Source: Peribolospora baueri
Taxonomy: Eukaryota; Basidiomycota; Peribolosporomycetes; Peribolosporales; Peribolosporaceae
DNA length: 33,787 bases
Direction of reading: 5' to 3'
Assembly: GCA_029717555.1 (NCBI GenBank)
Contig: JAMDHS010000136.1
Coordinates: 1-33,787, forward strand
Shown piece by piece: positions 11,184 through 20,866 of this stretch (its first letter is position 1; each line of letters starts with the position of its first letter). The position numbers and the translations under genes are program-made. Below the pieces are notes generated by a model. The model was not told the DNA's origin. It saw nothing but the letters and a program-made list of their open reading frames with translations, and ran no database searches.

Positions 11184-12182
11184 CTACGCCCTCACAAACG
11201 GGATCCTGAACCCGCTCAGGAGTAACCGAGCCTTCTCCTGCGCTCCCTTCCCGCGGACGTTGGTCTTGAAATCCATCTGCATGCCGTAGCCTCGCGGATA
11301 CGAGTCGAAATTGACCTCAATTTGAGGCCAGAGCGCCATGGCCTGCGGAGGGAGGCCGAAGCTGACGACGCCAGAGGTAGCCGAGGCCGACTTGGGAGAG
11401 GCCGAAGAGGGAGGAAGGGGGACGCCGGTGAAGGAGCGGAAACGAGGGAGGACGAACTCGACGAGAGTCATGAGGAACGTGTGCGCCTCGGCGCCCTTGA
11501 GTTCGACTTTGAGGCCCACTGGCATGCCCTTTCGGACCTTCCAGACCGCCACTCCGCTCTTCGCTCGAACAATTTGGATGCCTTCTTCTGACGCCGCCGA
11601 GGCAGACCCTAGGCCGGAGGAGGCCGGATCAATCAAAAATTCCCCGTCCTTGCCCACCACAGTCTCGAAATCAGCGTCCTTGCCGGTGATGGCGCGGAGG
11701 GCCATGATGGCGGGCAACAGCTGCTGCTTGGTCCCAATCGCCTCACGCACGTACGTGTGTACCGTTACGCTCTCCAAGCGCACCACATTGTCCGGGTCCG
11801 TGGGGGTGGAAGCCGGGATGAGCGATCGGTTGCCACGCGGGGGTCGCGCCGGGCGGTTAGATGAGTACGGAGACGAGGGGTCCCATGACGGAAGTCGCGC
11901 CTTTGGGTCCTCATGTGCACGGGAGAGGGTAGAGGAAGAGTCGGTTCGGTGATCGTAGGTGAGGTACATGAGGTCCTCGGCCAATGTCGCCTCCCAGTGC
12001 TCCTGTAACCGATTCAACTGCGTCGGACCGAGCTGAAGGGGGGCCGAGACTTTTCGGAACGAGGGAGAGGTGGAGGAGAAGCATCTCCGCGGCGTCGCCG
12101 TCGCTAGAGGAACTCGTGGGGGCACGAGAGCACACCGCGACGAGGATGCGCACGCCGAAAAGGCACTGCGAGCAGCCGCCAT
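11184..12182 (-). CDS. MRPL7: Mitochondrial large-subunit ribosomal protein uL5m (yeast Mrpl7 family)
   Basis: A single exon of 332 residues. The N-terminus is a typical fungal mitochondrial presequence, Arg/Ser/Ala-rich and ending near RRCFSSTSPSFRKVSAP. The body has features of ribosomal L5: VTVHTYVREAIGTKQQLLPA (the usual start of the conserved domain), then GMPVGLKVELKG, a segment around FVLPRFRSFTGVPL, and a C-terminal block PQIEVNFDSYPRGYGMQMDF. In the ribosome the family contacts 5S rRNA or its mitochondrial equivalent in the central protuberance. There is a Ser/Ala linker before SFGLPPQAMALWPQ. The start ATG (12180-12182) fits the presequence; the frame stays open far upstream to about 12548, but without a better start. 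It is divergent from the CBM5/12 gene. Confidence 0.9.
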   Translation of the reverse strand: MAAARSAFSACASSSRCALVPPRVPLATATPRRCFSSTSPSFRKVSAPLQLGPTQLNRLQEHWEATLAEDLMYLTYDHRTDSSSTLSRAHEDPKARLPSWDPSSPYSSNRPARPPRGNRSLIPASTPTDPDNVVRLESVTVHTYVREAIGTKQQLLPAIMALRAITGKDADFETVVGKDGEFLIDPASSGLGSASAASEEGIQIVRAKSGVAVWKVRKGMPVGLKVELKGAEAHTFLMTLVEFVLPRFRSFTGVPLPPSSASPKSASATSGVVSFGLPPQAMALWPQIEVNFDSYPRGYGMQMDFKTNVRGKGAQEKARLLLSGFRIPFVRA

Positions 12183-12386
12183 GGTGAAGATGTGGGAGGA
12201 GTGGCAGCTGTTGACTTGCTTCTGGGTAAGATCAAGCCTTGTAGATGAAAGAAGGTCGCGTGGTGAGGATTGCCGCAGGAATTCACCTTCCCACGTCGAG
12301 GTTAGGGTTGGCAAGATTACGTAAGTGCACTGCTCAACTACGTGTTCCGTCTGAATACAACTAACTACACTGGGCGCCAACACAGA
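12183..12386. promoter_or_regulatory. Divergent promoter uL5m (-) / CBM5-12 protein (+) with 5' UTR intron
   Basis: Only 204 bases separate the two start codons. A telomere-repeat-like GGTTAGGGTTGG lies at 12300-12311. Immediately after it a consensus donor GTAAGT (12321) and an acceptor CACAG (ending 12385), with a branch-site match CTAACTAC in between, mark a 65-base leader intron of the plus-strand gene. Its ATG follows one base after the acceptor. Confidence 0.6.
12300..12311 (+). promoter_or_regulatory. Telobox-like site GGTTAGGGTTGG
   Basis: The motif is one and a half TTAGGG telomere repeats in a promoter shared with a mitochondrial ribosomal protein gene. In other fungi Tbf1-type Myb proteins bind such internal boxes near ribosomal protein genes. 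The factor here is an inference. Confidence 0.4.
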
Positions 12387-12931
12387 ATGTCCAGCGTCCA
12401 ACCTTGGCAAGCGAACACGCAGTATACCCAGGGTGCCCAGGTCGAGCACCAAGGTGAGCCTAGAGGAGCGCACCTTAGCTCTGGGAACAGAAGCCTTGCC
12501 CTTTGTTCCACACGCTCGCTCGGCAAAGGTACCTCGACCTAGCTTCACGGCCGTCTTGCTGACATACTTTGTCTCCTCCTCACTTGATTTCAGGTACCCT
12601 GTACAGCCTCATTCAGCCCCACACCTCTCTCCCGGGCTGGGAGCCACCTCAAGTGCCTGCGTTATGGGCGCCCGTAAATTCACAGCCAGCTCCAGCACAG
12701 GCGTCGGCGGCTGCGCCGCCGCCAGCAAGACCTTCACAGCCAGGAAATGACGGGAAGAGCGCTGACAAGAATGGAGCGCCGCAAGCGGGCGTCGCATGTC
12801 CTCCGCCGGTGGAAGATGCGCCCCAACAGGTGTATCAACAAGGGTCATCGTCAGCGCCATGCGGAGGAGACACCGACGCCGGCTCCCGGGACGGATACTA
12901 TGCTCCAAAGCCAGCTGGCTACACAGACTAA
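12387..12931 (+). CDS. Small protein with CBM5/12 (chitin-binding type 3) domain
   Basis: Exons 12387-12453 and 12594-12931 (405 bases, 134 residues) are joined across a GTGAGC...TTTCAG intron that splits a Gly codon. Residues 5-48 match the CBM5/12 fold: PWQANTQYTQGAQVEHQG, then TLYSLIQPHTSLPGWEPP and ALW, including the conserved aromatic and Trp positions that stack on chitin or other beta-glycans. The rest is Pro/Ala/Gln-rich and ends in DGYYAPKPAGYTD. There is no signal peptide and no catalytic domain, so the protein looks cytosolic or unconventionally exported. The start is fixed by the leader intron whose acceptor sits just before the ATG. Single-domain proteins of this kind are, as far as I know, common in basidiomycetes but their function is unclear. 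Confidence 0.85.
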
Positions 12932-14198
12932 GCTACAGAACACTCGGATCGGATTTGAACGGTTCTGGGACTCTCATCCGGCTGCAGGCAGTTGCGGTTT
13001 TAATGAGTAATGGGATTAATGGGACTGGGGGCGTGGAAATCGACACCTGAGAAGCAATCTGTCTCAACTAGTAAGAGTAATACGCCCTTGTTCCTCCTGC
13101 ACGACCATCTAGACGTCCAAAAGCGAGAATAAGAAGAGGGAGTCTTGTGTTTCCATCCTGAACACGTAGGCCCGAACGAGGATTGGAATGGGTAAGAGGG
13201 AACAGCAAGTCAGCTAACTGAAGAAGACATTTACGCCCAATGGACCAGACCTTCGCTGAACCGGACGGCCCCTCAGAAACGCCTTTTTGGTCCCCATTCG
13301 CACCCCTCGCCTCCTGTGTCGTCTTTTCTCCGTCTCGTCGTCCATGCAGGCGCTTGCGCACGTGTGGACAAGCAAGAACTAGAGAAGGATGGACGACAGA
13401 CGAGGGTGCTTGCTGAAACAGTCGTGTATCGTCCTCGAGGCAGGCTATGATATCGTATGACAGAAGGGGTTACAACCGTTACTCACCCAAAACTGACTTA
13501 CGTATGGCCTCCTGGCAAGTATGGAGTGTTGTGGCCCGCCGAACGAAGGGTAAAACTGTGTGTGCAAAGCCAAGAATTCGAGGGGCGAGGTATACGCGAG
13601 AAGGAAAGCGGCTCGATTCTATGTTGCAAACACGTTGCGGACATTCAGCGCAAGAGCACGCAGAGGAGTGTGAAAGGAAGAAAAAAAAATGTGGATACAT
13701 CAGGTCATTCCCAATCCATGGGCTCGTGCAGCCTCTCCAGAAGAGAGGAGCGGCCTCATCGGCAATGGTTTTAGAGCACCCGTTCGACCGAAAGGGTCTT
13801 CCGTCTGGACGCTGTCTGTGACGTTTGGACGACCATCGGCTCCCCTCGAAAGAGTCGCCGACGGCGCCTCCCAACACCAGACACCGGCCAACCTTGGCAT
13901 GTGCGAGGCGGGACGAACAAGTCGGCCTGCCGAATGCCGAGGCTGAAGACGGTCTGGAGGCAGCGTCGTGGTTGAAAAAGAACGGCTGGAGGAGACGCCA
14001 GCCGAATAAAACAGCGCTGGTGATGCCGCAGCATGCGACCGCGCGCGCGAGCTTCCTATCGCACGCTGCGCTTCGGAAGAAGTCGCACGGGCGAGACGAA
14101 GAAGGCCAAAGTGGTCGAAACTGACCTCGTCGCCGGACCTTTCAGCGTCAGCGCAAGCGTCGTCCAGCCCCACCACTATTCCCGCCGGCGGCGCCACC
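12932..14198. other. 1.27-kb gap, 3' UTR plus promoter; possible unrecognised short frames
   Basis: I see no supportable gene. The left part should hold the 3' UTR of the CBM gene, the right part the leader of the Mrp51-type gene, which begins at a CCACCATGG context. On the minus strand between about 13700 and 14040 two overlapping frames look moderately protein-like. One begins MLRHHQRCFIRLAS (14034 downward); the other contains SSSRSFSTTTLPPDRLQ, which resembles a mitochondrial presequence. Neither gives a recognised domain or a clear splice model, so I do not call a gene. Confidence 0.35.
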
Positions 14199-15806
14199 AT
14201 GGCATCTTCGAGCGCGGCCGCTTCGGCGCCCAGCACTTTTGCCCGTCTTCTGCGCCGCTCCAAGGCCTCCTCTTTCGACCCTGCCGTCGACCAGGTCTAC
14301 ACTACATACGGAGGCTACAAGCATCGCGGCGATTGGGGATTTAAGCATCGCCTCCCCGCCACTTCTGCAGGCGGGAAGTACCATCTCCGTTTTGCTGCTC
14401 TTCGCTCTTTCGACTCTCCCGAGGGGCAGACGGACTTCCGGCCTCGTGAGCGGGAGACCCTCTTCGTTAAGCGATGGCACGAGACAGGCGCCGCTCTCGA
14501 CGACGACGGTGGTAGGGACCTTGGGCCGAGGCCGTACACCGTTTTCGACCCATCTACGCGGAGGTTGCTCCCAACGGACAAGGAGGTCGTCGCGGGTGGG
14601 GAGGCCAAGTTGCAAGAGGTCCGGAGCACCGCTGGTTATGGCTACGAGATCGGAGTGTTCGGCAGCAACGAGGGTCGCTACGCCGAGGCTCCGATCCATC
14701 GAGACGACCTGCGCTCCATGAGCCAGCGAGAGTTCCGGGCCCACCTCGAGCGCATGCGTCAGCTACGACCCGCCTTCAAAAAGTATTTGGCGAGCCGGAC
14801 GAGGAGGAAGTTGGAGCGCAAGGAGGACAAGTCGGCGGCAGAGGCGGAAGCGGAGGCCGCCGAGGTCGACGGCACAGAATCAACAATCGACATGTGGCAA
14901 GGCAGGCTGGACGACTCCACGACATCGTCCATCTTCCTCTCTGCGCTCAACTCGTCCCGCATTTCCAACCGGGACGACACCAAGCTTCCCCAGTCGCCCC
15001 TCCCCGCGCACCCTCACGGAGGCCTCGCCTATTCCAGGCCCGACCCCATTAACACGCAGCTGATCTCTCCCCCCGTGCCCGGTCGCGCCTTGCACGTCGT
15101 CAATACGTTCCGCTCTCGATCCGGCCCTACACTATCCCTGGGCTCCCCCCCCGCCTATGGCTCCAGCCGATCCACCGCCGTAGGTATCGCTGGAACGATA
15201 GCCCAGCTAGACTACCAGCACCGCGAGGGTGTCGATCCAGTTGATTGGACTCGCCGAGACAGCTCTCGAGGCGAATCCACCTTCCGCATCCTCTCTGCCC
15301 AGCTCGTCGACTCCCCTCCCGGGGGCCGCTTCTTCCTCGCCTCTGAAGCGACTGCCAACCCCAATTCCGGCTTTTTGGAGATGCGAGTCCGCGCTGTGCC
15401 GCAGAGCGAAGCTGAGCGTCCCAACGTGCACCTACCGGGGAGCCCAGAGTACGTGGCCAATGAGAGGAAGAGTCGCGCATCGAATGGCGTCGAGCCGTTA
15501 GACTTTGGCAGGTATGGCGTCATCAACAGACTTGGTCGCTCGTCCTCATCCTCTCCCCTGTCCGGATTCTACACGGAGAAAGAGATGGAAAGGGCGAGGT
15601 CGCGGAGGCAGCGGAAGAGCAGGAGCGGCAGAGAGATGAACATCGCTGGTCTGGACGCTGGTCGCGGTCCCCAGCCGGGTCAACCCGCTTCTTCATTGGG
15701 ACAGCAACGGAAGGCAGGTGACATTTCGGCGGGTAAGGATGCCGGACAGGCGGGACAGGGCGTGATGGCATCCTTGGAGAGGCTGTTGCAACAGAGCGGG
15801 CGATGA
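14199..15806 (+). CDS. MRP51: Mitochondrial small-subunit ribosomal protein, Mrp51/bS1m type
   Basis: Intronless, 535 residues, start in a strong CCACCATGG context. The N-terminal half matches the fungal MRP-S51 family: FARLLRRSKASSFDPAVDQV, then YTTYGGYKHRGDWGFKHRLP and a block including SFDSPEGQTDFRPRE followed by FVKRWHETG. This protein sits in the mitochondrial small ribosomal subunit; in yeast Mrp51 is needed for translation of particular mitochondrial mRNAs and occupies the place of bacterial S1. After an Ala/Glu-rich helix around residues 195-225, the C-terminal half (NTQLISPPVPGRALHVVNT; RFGVIN-type segment FGRYGVINRLGR) is more variable. The tail is Ser/Arg/Gly-rich and probably disordered. 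It is convergent with the Nudix gene. Confidence 0.9.
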   Translation: MASSSAAASAPSTFARLLRRSKASSFDPAVDQVYTTYGGYKHRGDWGFKHRLPATSAGGKYHLRFAALRSFDSPEGQTDFRPRERETLFVKRWHETGAALDDDGGRDLGPRPYTVFDPSTRRLLPTDKEVVAGGEAKLQEVRSTAGYGYEIGVFGSNEGRYAEAPIHRDDLRSMSQREFRAHLERMRQLRPAFKKYLASRTRRKLERKEDKSAAEAEAEAAEVDGTESTIDMWQGRLDDSTTSSIFLSALNSSRISNRDDTKLPQSPLPAHPHGGLAYSRPDPINTQLISPPVPGRALHVVNTFRSRSGPTLSLGSPPAYGSSRSTAVGIAGTIAQLDYQHREGVDPVDWTRRDSSRGESTFRILSAQLVDSPPGGRFFLASEATANPNSGFLEMRVRAVPQSEAERPNVHLPGSPEYVANERKSRASNGVEPLDFGRYGVINRLGRSSSSSPLSGFYTEKEMERARSRRQRKSRSGREMNIAGLDAGRGPQPGQPASSLGQQRKAGDISAGKDAGQAGQGVMASLERLLQQSGR

Positions 15807-16459
15807 GCCGACTTCCTGCGGAGCGGTGGGGTGTCTATCTTTCTCCTCACTTGTATTCAGCCGTATGGATTCCAGGTGAAGCGAACACAATGCATGCTAC
15901 ACCTGTCTTTTCACACACACCTAATGCAGTGTGGGCTGTTTGACTTGTACTTTTCATCGTCACGAACGAGAAAGCAACGACAAGGTCCAAACAGTTCATA
16001 TGACATGATGTGATGCATTCCACGCTGGCGGCAACCGCCCAAGCGATAAGCGGGCCAGGGAATCTAGTTTCGAGAACCTAAAGCTACAGTTGGAAGTTTG
16101 GCTTGGAAATGAAACGGGGAAGACGATATAAGGGAGGGAGGGGAGGGCAACTGCGACGAGATGACGGCCGCTGTGCATGCGAACAGGACAATGTAGTGGT
16201 TTTGTGGAGTGATCGAGGAATGAGAACATGATGCATGGCCCGATGGTCGCGCTTGTCGACTGGGGTTTTGTGGACCGCATGTGTACGTGCGTGGTGACAC
16301 CAGTTCGCCCGCATGGTCTGCCCCTTCTTGAGTATAAGCGTGGAAAGCTGCTGACGTCGGTATGAAGCATGTAGCAAGCGGTGCATGCTGCTGCGCGAGA
16401 GGATAGCGATGACGCCGGCGCCTAATTCGCGCACTCTCGACCATCACCCGGAGGATCGC
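15807..16459. other. Convergent 3' UTR region, no gene seen
   Basis: This lies between the stop codons of the Mrp51-type gene (+) and the Nudix gene (-). It has a lower G+C content than the flanking exons and AT-rich patches near 15940-16010, consistent with transcript ends of both genes. Short open frames on both strands have no recognisable domain. Confidence 0.6.
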
Positions 16460-17449
16460 TCAGTCATGCAGAGCGATGAGGCTCTGGACGCGGGTCATGT
16501 TGCTCTTTCCCAGCATGGGCCTCGTCAGAAGGAGGTCCATGAGCGGCGCGAACAGCTGTGCCCTTCCCTCGGCCACGTCGGCCGCGTGCTCCGTCTCCTT
16601 GTGGTCCTCGCCGGTCAGCGCCCCCAGTCCGATACCTACGCCCAGTCCTGCTGCGGAGGCGATGCGCAGTAACTCGTCCCATGATACCCAGTGCCAGGCC
16701 TCGCACTTCTCCGGCTCGACGACCTGCAGTGGGATCCGCGATGAAAAGCGCACAGAGGTAAGCGACGCAGTTCCCAAACTCTCAAAGGCGGCCTGGACTT
16801 ATAGCTGAAAAGCCGAGGCTCACCGTAGGTTGCTGTCGCTCGTCGACGAGCTGACCGAACATGAAGATGGTGACGTAGTGCTGATCAGAAAATGAGCGCT
16901 CGCGCTCGTCAGCAAACCGTCTCACACTCTATCAGATCACAGAAGCGGAGAATTGACTACACACCTGTCGAGCCTCGCCAATAACTGGTGAGTTGACGGC
17001 CGTAAGGAACTCTATGCGATCAATGTCCACGCCAGTCTCCTCGAGCGCCTCCCGTCGTGCGCAGTCCTCAAAGGACTCATGCATTTCGAGATGACCGCCT
17101 GGAAGGGCAAATGTTCCTGAACGAGATGTGGTGTACACGGGCGGACGCAAGAGTTTGAATGTTTTGTGAGAAAGGGCGTCTGTCAAGTGGACAATCGCGT
17201 AGCAAAGCCGGTGATACGATACGCACCATGACCATGGCTGCCGAGCCGCTTGCCAAGTAAGAACTCTCCATTTCTGTTGAGGACGAAGATGCCAACGCCA
17301 ACGCGCGGGCCTTGAACTGGTGGGTTGCTGGCGGTCTGAACGTCGACGGAAGAGGAAGAGCTGGAGCCAAGATCGACTTCAGGGGCGACCTTGGAGCGTA
17401 CAGCGGAGTTGGTGATTGCGGTGGTGGCGGTGGCGGCGGGGACTGGCAT
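16460..17449 (-). CDS. Nudix hydrolase, NUDT15/MTH2-like nucleotide diphosphatase
   Basis: Exons (high to low) 17449-17227, 17116-16965, 16880-16824 and 16723-16460 sum to 696 bases, 231 residues; donors are GTGCGT, GTGTGT and GTGAGC, acceptors all CAG. After a Ser/Ala/Thr-rich N-terminus the domain opens with PRVGVGIFVLNRNGEFLLGK and RLGSHGHGTFALPGGH. The Nudix box GHLEMHESFEDCARREALEE, continuing TGV, is complete (G-x5-E-x7-RE-A-x-EE-x-G-V). Downstream HYVTIFMFGQL and VVEPEKCEAWHWVSWDEL closely resemble human NUDT15, which hydrolyses oxidised and modified dNTP/NTPs to monophosphates; that substrate range is inferred. The exon junction inside GHGTFALPGGH is confirmed by this similarity. The C-terminal tail AGLGVGIGLGALTGEDHKE is Gly-rich and not typical of the family. 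Confidence 0.9.
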
Positions 17450-18430
17450 GATGGATGACTGAACGATGAGAAGAGATGATGAAAGAAGGGGGGTGCCCGT
17501 CAAGAAAGATTAAAAGGTGGGTTGGCTGAAGTAGAGATGATCGTATGTGGCGCGAGATCTCTACTGAGTCTAGCTGTCTACGCCTCTATGCGTCTATGGG
17601 AAGGGGCGAGCGGGGTAGTGGATGACAGAGCAAGACGACTTTCACGTTCCCCGCGCCAGAAATCCATACCTCTATATATACGTGACCCCACTCTCGCTCG
17701 TGCCGGACGAGCTCGTCGTTGACGTCGGAAATGCCTCGCTGACGAGGTGGCGAGAGTAGGACACTTTCCATTTCAGGAAGAAAGCACGATTCTATCCTGT
17801 CAACAGCCCACCTCCCTTTCAGGCGCTTGTTTCAAAGGGCAGAATAAGCCTGTTGTGGCGTATGAAACAATCCTCTTCCGAGATTTGAATGGCGCCGCGA
17901 ATATCGACGGGACCCTCGCAGCCGCCGATACCGCCAAGGGGGGATGCCGGCGGGAGCGCTCTTACAGGGCGGTTTTGCCAACTCGGACGAGCCGGAAGTG
18001 CACCCGGTGGTGTTGTGTTGTGCTGGAGAGATAGGTTACAGTATCAGACGAAGCATCCGAGACGAGAGGAAGTTATCTTCGTATCGATCAGCCTCTGATG
18101 TCACTGCCGGATCACCTCGGCAAGCCGGATGGACGAGCTTCACACGTGCACTCACGTGACAGGCACATGGTCGTGGGAAACTTTCCACCTTGCCTGTAAC
18201 CCTAACACTCTACCCGCCCGCCCGCCGCCAGCTGCATGGAGCGGAGGGCAGGGCAAGGGCGAGCTGGAGATTCGAGAAGGACATCCATCCGCCGCACCTC
18301 CCACTACCCACCATCCTTCCTCCCCTCCTTGTAGTCTGTCGGCTTCGTCCCTCCTCTCCCTCCTCCACGTCTCTCCACTTGCCGCTCTCTCTTTCTCCCT
18401 CTGTCACGTTCCCTCAGCGACTCTGTCAAA
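17450..18430. promoter_or_regulatory. Divergent promoter Nudix (-) / septin CDC10 (+)
   Basis: This 981-base interval has no gene. A TATATATA run lies at 17673-17680, about 224 bases upstream of the Nudix ATG. On the septin side are two CACGTG E-boxes ten bases apart (18143-18148 and 18153-18158), a telobox AACCCTAAC (18198-18206), and a long CT-rich tract (about 18280-18415) leading to the septin start. Pyrimidine-rich tracts of this kind often mark fungal transcription start regions. Confidence 0.5.
18198..18206 (-). promoter_or_regulatory. Telobox-like site AACCCTAAC
   Basis: A match to one and a half telomere repeats, about 225 bases upstream of the septin ATG. It has the same core as the sites at 12300 and 24143, which suggests a recurring promoter element and not chance. 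The binding protein is unknown. Confidence 0.35.
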
Positions 18431-20153
18431 ATGGCCGCCGTTGTCGAGCAGGTGAGTGAGGAAAGGGGGGGGGAAGAGAGGACCAACCAGGCGCCGGTGA
18501 ACCGACCTTTTCACCATCTCTTTTCCATTCCGACTTGTCCCTTTCTCGTTTGTTGGTACACAGGATCCCACCGCCCTCCAGTCGTACGTCGGCTTCGACA
18601 GCATCACCAAGCAGATTGAGAGCAAGCTCCTCAAGCGCGGCTTTCAGTTCAACGTGATCGTTGTTGGTGCGTACACCCTTTCGCATAGAGTCGTTCACAC
18701 ACGTTTAGGTCCTGAGGTAGTGTCTGGACGGCGAACACGGTGTGGCTGACTAGGGTACGGACTGCTTGTCCGACCATCTCTATTTGCATCCTATCTGCCA
18801 CCAAAGGCCAAACCGGTCTTGGCAAGTCGACGCTGATCAACACCCTCTTCGCCTCGCACCTCATCGACTCCAAGGGCCGCTTCGAGGCAGACGAGGTGGT
18901 ACGCACCACGACCGAGATACACCCCGTCTCTCACGTCATCGTGGAGAACGGCGTCAAGCTTCGTCTCAACATTGTCGACACCCCCGGTTATGGTGACCAG
19001 GTCAACAATGAAAACTGGTGAGTGGGCGAGGACATGCTGCTAGATTGCGGCAGCAGCACCTTTTTTACATGAATGCTGAGCGACCATACCATCTCTACAA
19101 CTCCAGCTGGGATCCCATTATTAAGTACATCAAGGACCAGCACTCGGCTTACCTGCGCAAGGAGCTGACGGCCAAGAGGGACCGATACATCCAGGACACG
19201 CGCATTCACTGCTGCCTCTTCTTTATCAACCCCACCGGTCACTCTCTTCGTCCCATCGACGTGATTGTTATGAAGAAGCTCAGTGACGTTGTCAATGTTG
19301 TGCCCGTCATTGCTAAGAGCGACGCTCTGACCCTCGACGAGAGGGACATGTTCAAGGAGAAGGTGGGCGGTTCATTCTGTGTCGCTCCAGGGAAAGTGAA
19401 GATTTGGAAGAAGACCCCACAGCTAATTCGCGTCTCTTGCTTCTGCCACGATTTCGTAGATCCGCGCTGAGCTTGAATACCACAGCATCCCCGTCTATCC
19501 CTTCGACACGGAGGACTACGAGGACGAGGAGAGGGAGCTCAACGAACGTATTCGGGTAAGGATCTCAAACAGATTTGTCTGCTAGTATGCAACTGCGCGA
19601 GCTACCCGATTCCGGCTGCAGGCGTGCTTAACGAGTCGAACCTGTCTTTCCTTTCCCTGCAGGCTTTCATCCCCTTTGCCATCGTCGGCTCGGAGCGCAA
19701 CGTAGTCATCGATGGAAGGCAGGTGCGTGGTAGGAAGAACCGGTGGGGCGTCATCAACGTCGAGGACGAGAACCACTGCGAGTTCGTCTACCTGCGCAAC
19801 TTCCTCACTAGGTGAGTTTGTTAAGAGTTAAGCCGTGCTGGCGGACGTGGCGCGTATGGGGCGACGTGGCGAATGAGCGAGATGGTAGCTGGGTGGTGTC
19901 GATTCGTCTATGGCGTACGGATAGCGAGAGATTGTTTGCTTGGTCTCAGCAGGGAGGCTTGTGGAGCGTCTGACTGACTGTCTACGACTACTTACCTCCT
20001 TTTCGTCTACGTCACGTCAGGACCCACCTCCAAGACCTGATCGAGACGACTGCTCAGATCCACTACGAGGCCTTCCGCTCCAAGCAGCTCCTCGCGCTTA
20101 AGGAGAGCTCCTCCAAGGCTGCTCCTCAGTCTGCCGCTCCGAACGGCGTCTAA
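18431..20153 (+). CDS. CDC10: Septin, Cdc10 class
   Basis: A GTP-binding cytoskeletal protein that forms septin hetero-oligomers at the bud neck and division site. Exons 18431-18451, 18564-18666, 18807-19017, 19107-19362, 19460-19555, 19663-19811 and 20021-20153 sum to 969 bases, 322 residues. The first coding exon has only seven codons. The N-terminal segment SYVGFDSITKQIESKLLKRG matches Cdc10. The P-loop GQTGLGKST (residues 42-50), DTPGYGD (G3), AKSD (G4) and the septin unique element (GRKNRWGVINVEDENHCEF) are present. There is no C-terminal coiled coil, as expected for the Cdc10 group. The second intron (18667-18806) must end at AAAG before GCC to restore the P-loop glycine, so it uses an AAG acceptor. 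The CT-rich leader fits a well-expressed gene. Confidence 0.96.
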
Positions 20154-20866
20154 TTTCCTCGACTCACGTTTGCTGGCTATCACTTAGGTCCTTCATTCGC
20201 TCGGTGTCTTGGTTGCCGTGCGGCTGGCTCGAGACGACTCGTACCGCGCGCGACGGTCGATTTTCTTTCCTTATCTATTCACTCGGACGTTGCGGCGGGC
20301 GCGGGCCAGATACCATCGCCCCTAGGCTTTTATCGCGCTCTCTTAAATCTCCTTTTGCTCCCCCTATAGGAAGGACGGGCGGTTTGCGTCCGTATCCGCC
20401 TACGTCGTTCATTCTTTGTCCTTCTGCTCTTTCGCGTCTAGTCTCTTTTGTCTTGTCTCCACCCTCCCTCGTCGTACCTTTCACTCTTTGTTCTCCTCTC
20501 CCCCCTCGTGTCTTAGTGTGTTCTTCTCTCCCTCCACCTCTCGTGTTCCATTCGCGGCTTGTCGTTCTCGTCTTTCTCGATATCGTCCGCGTGGATCAGA
20601 CCGGTGAGGTCAAGCTCGGGTCCATCCGAATGGAATGGAGTCTCGTCCCCCTGAGGACGACGATGATAGCTTCTGCTGTTGCCAGCGTTGCTCCTAGACT
20701 TTGCCGTTCACCGCCTAAGGCTCTCCTTGCTCGGAACTGCGGCAATGCCTGATCGAACGAACAGGTGATCGAGACGCGCCGAGCACGAAGACTGCATGAA
20801 GACCAAGTTCTACTTACGCCTCGTCCCCACTTCCCCTGCGTACTTCAACTGACGCCGCCGACGCCG
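20154..20866. other. Septin 3' UTR and CTNNBL1 leader, no gene seen
   Basis: This 713-base interval is pyrimidine-rich (about 20400-20570). One open frame of 182 codons (20204-20752) crosses it, but its Leu/Pro/Ser-rich composition follows from the CT bias and it matches nothing I know. The right end is probably the leader of CTNNBL1. Confidence 0.55.

Noticed and set aside
20204-20752. 182-codon plus-strand open frame between CDC10 and CTNNBL1
   Set aside because: Composition is dominated by Leu/Pro/Ser from CT-rich DNA; no domain, and it overlaps the expected 3' UTR and promoter.
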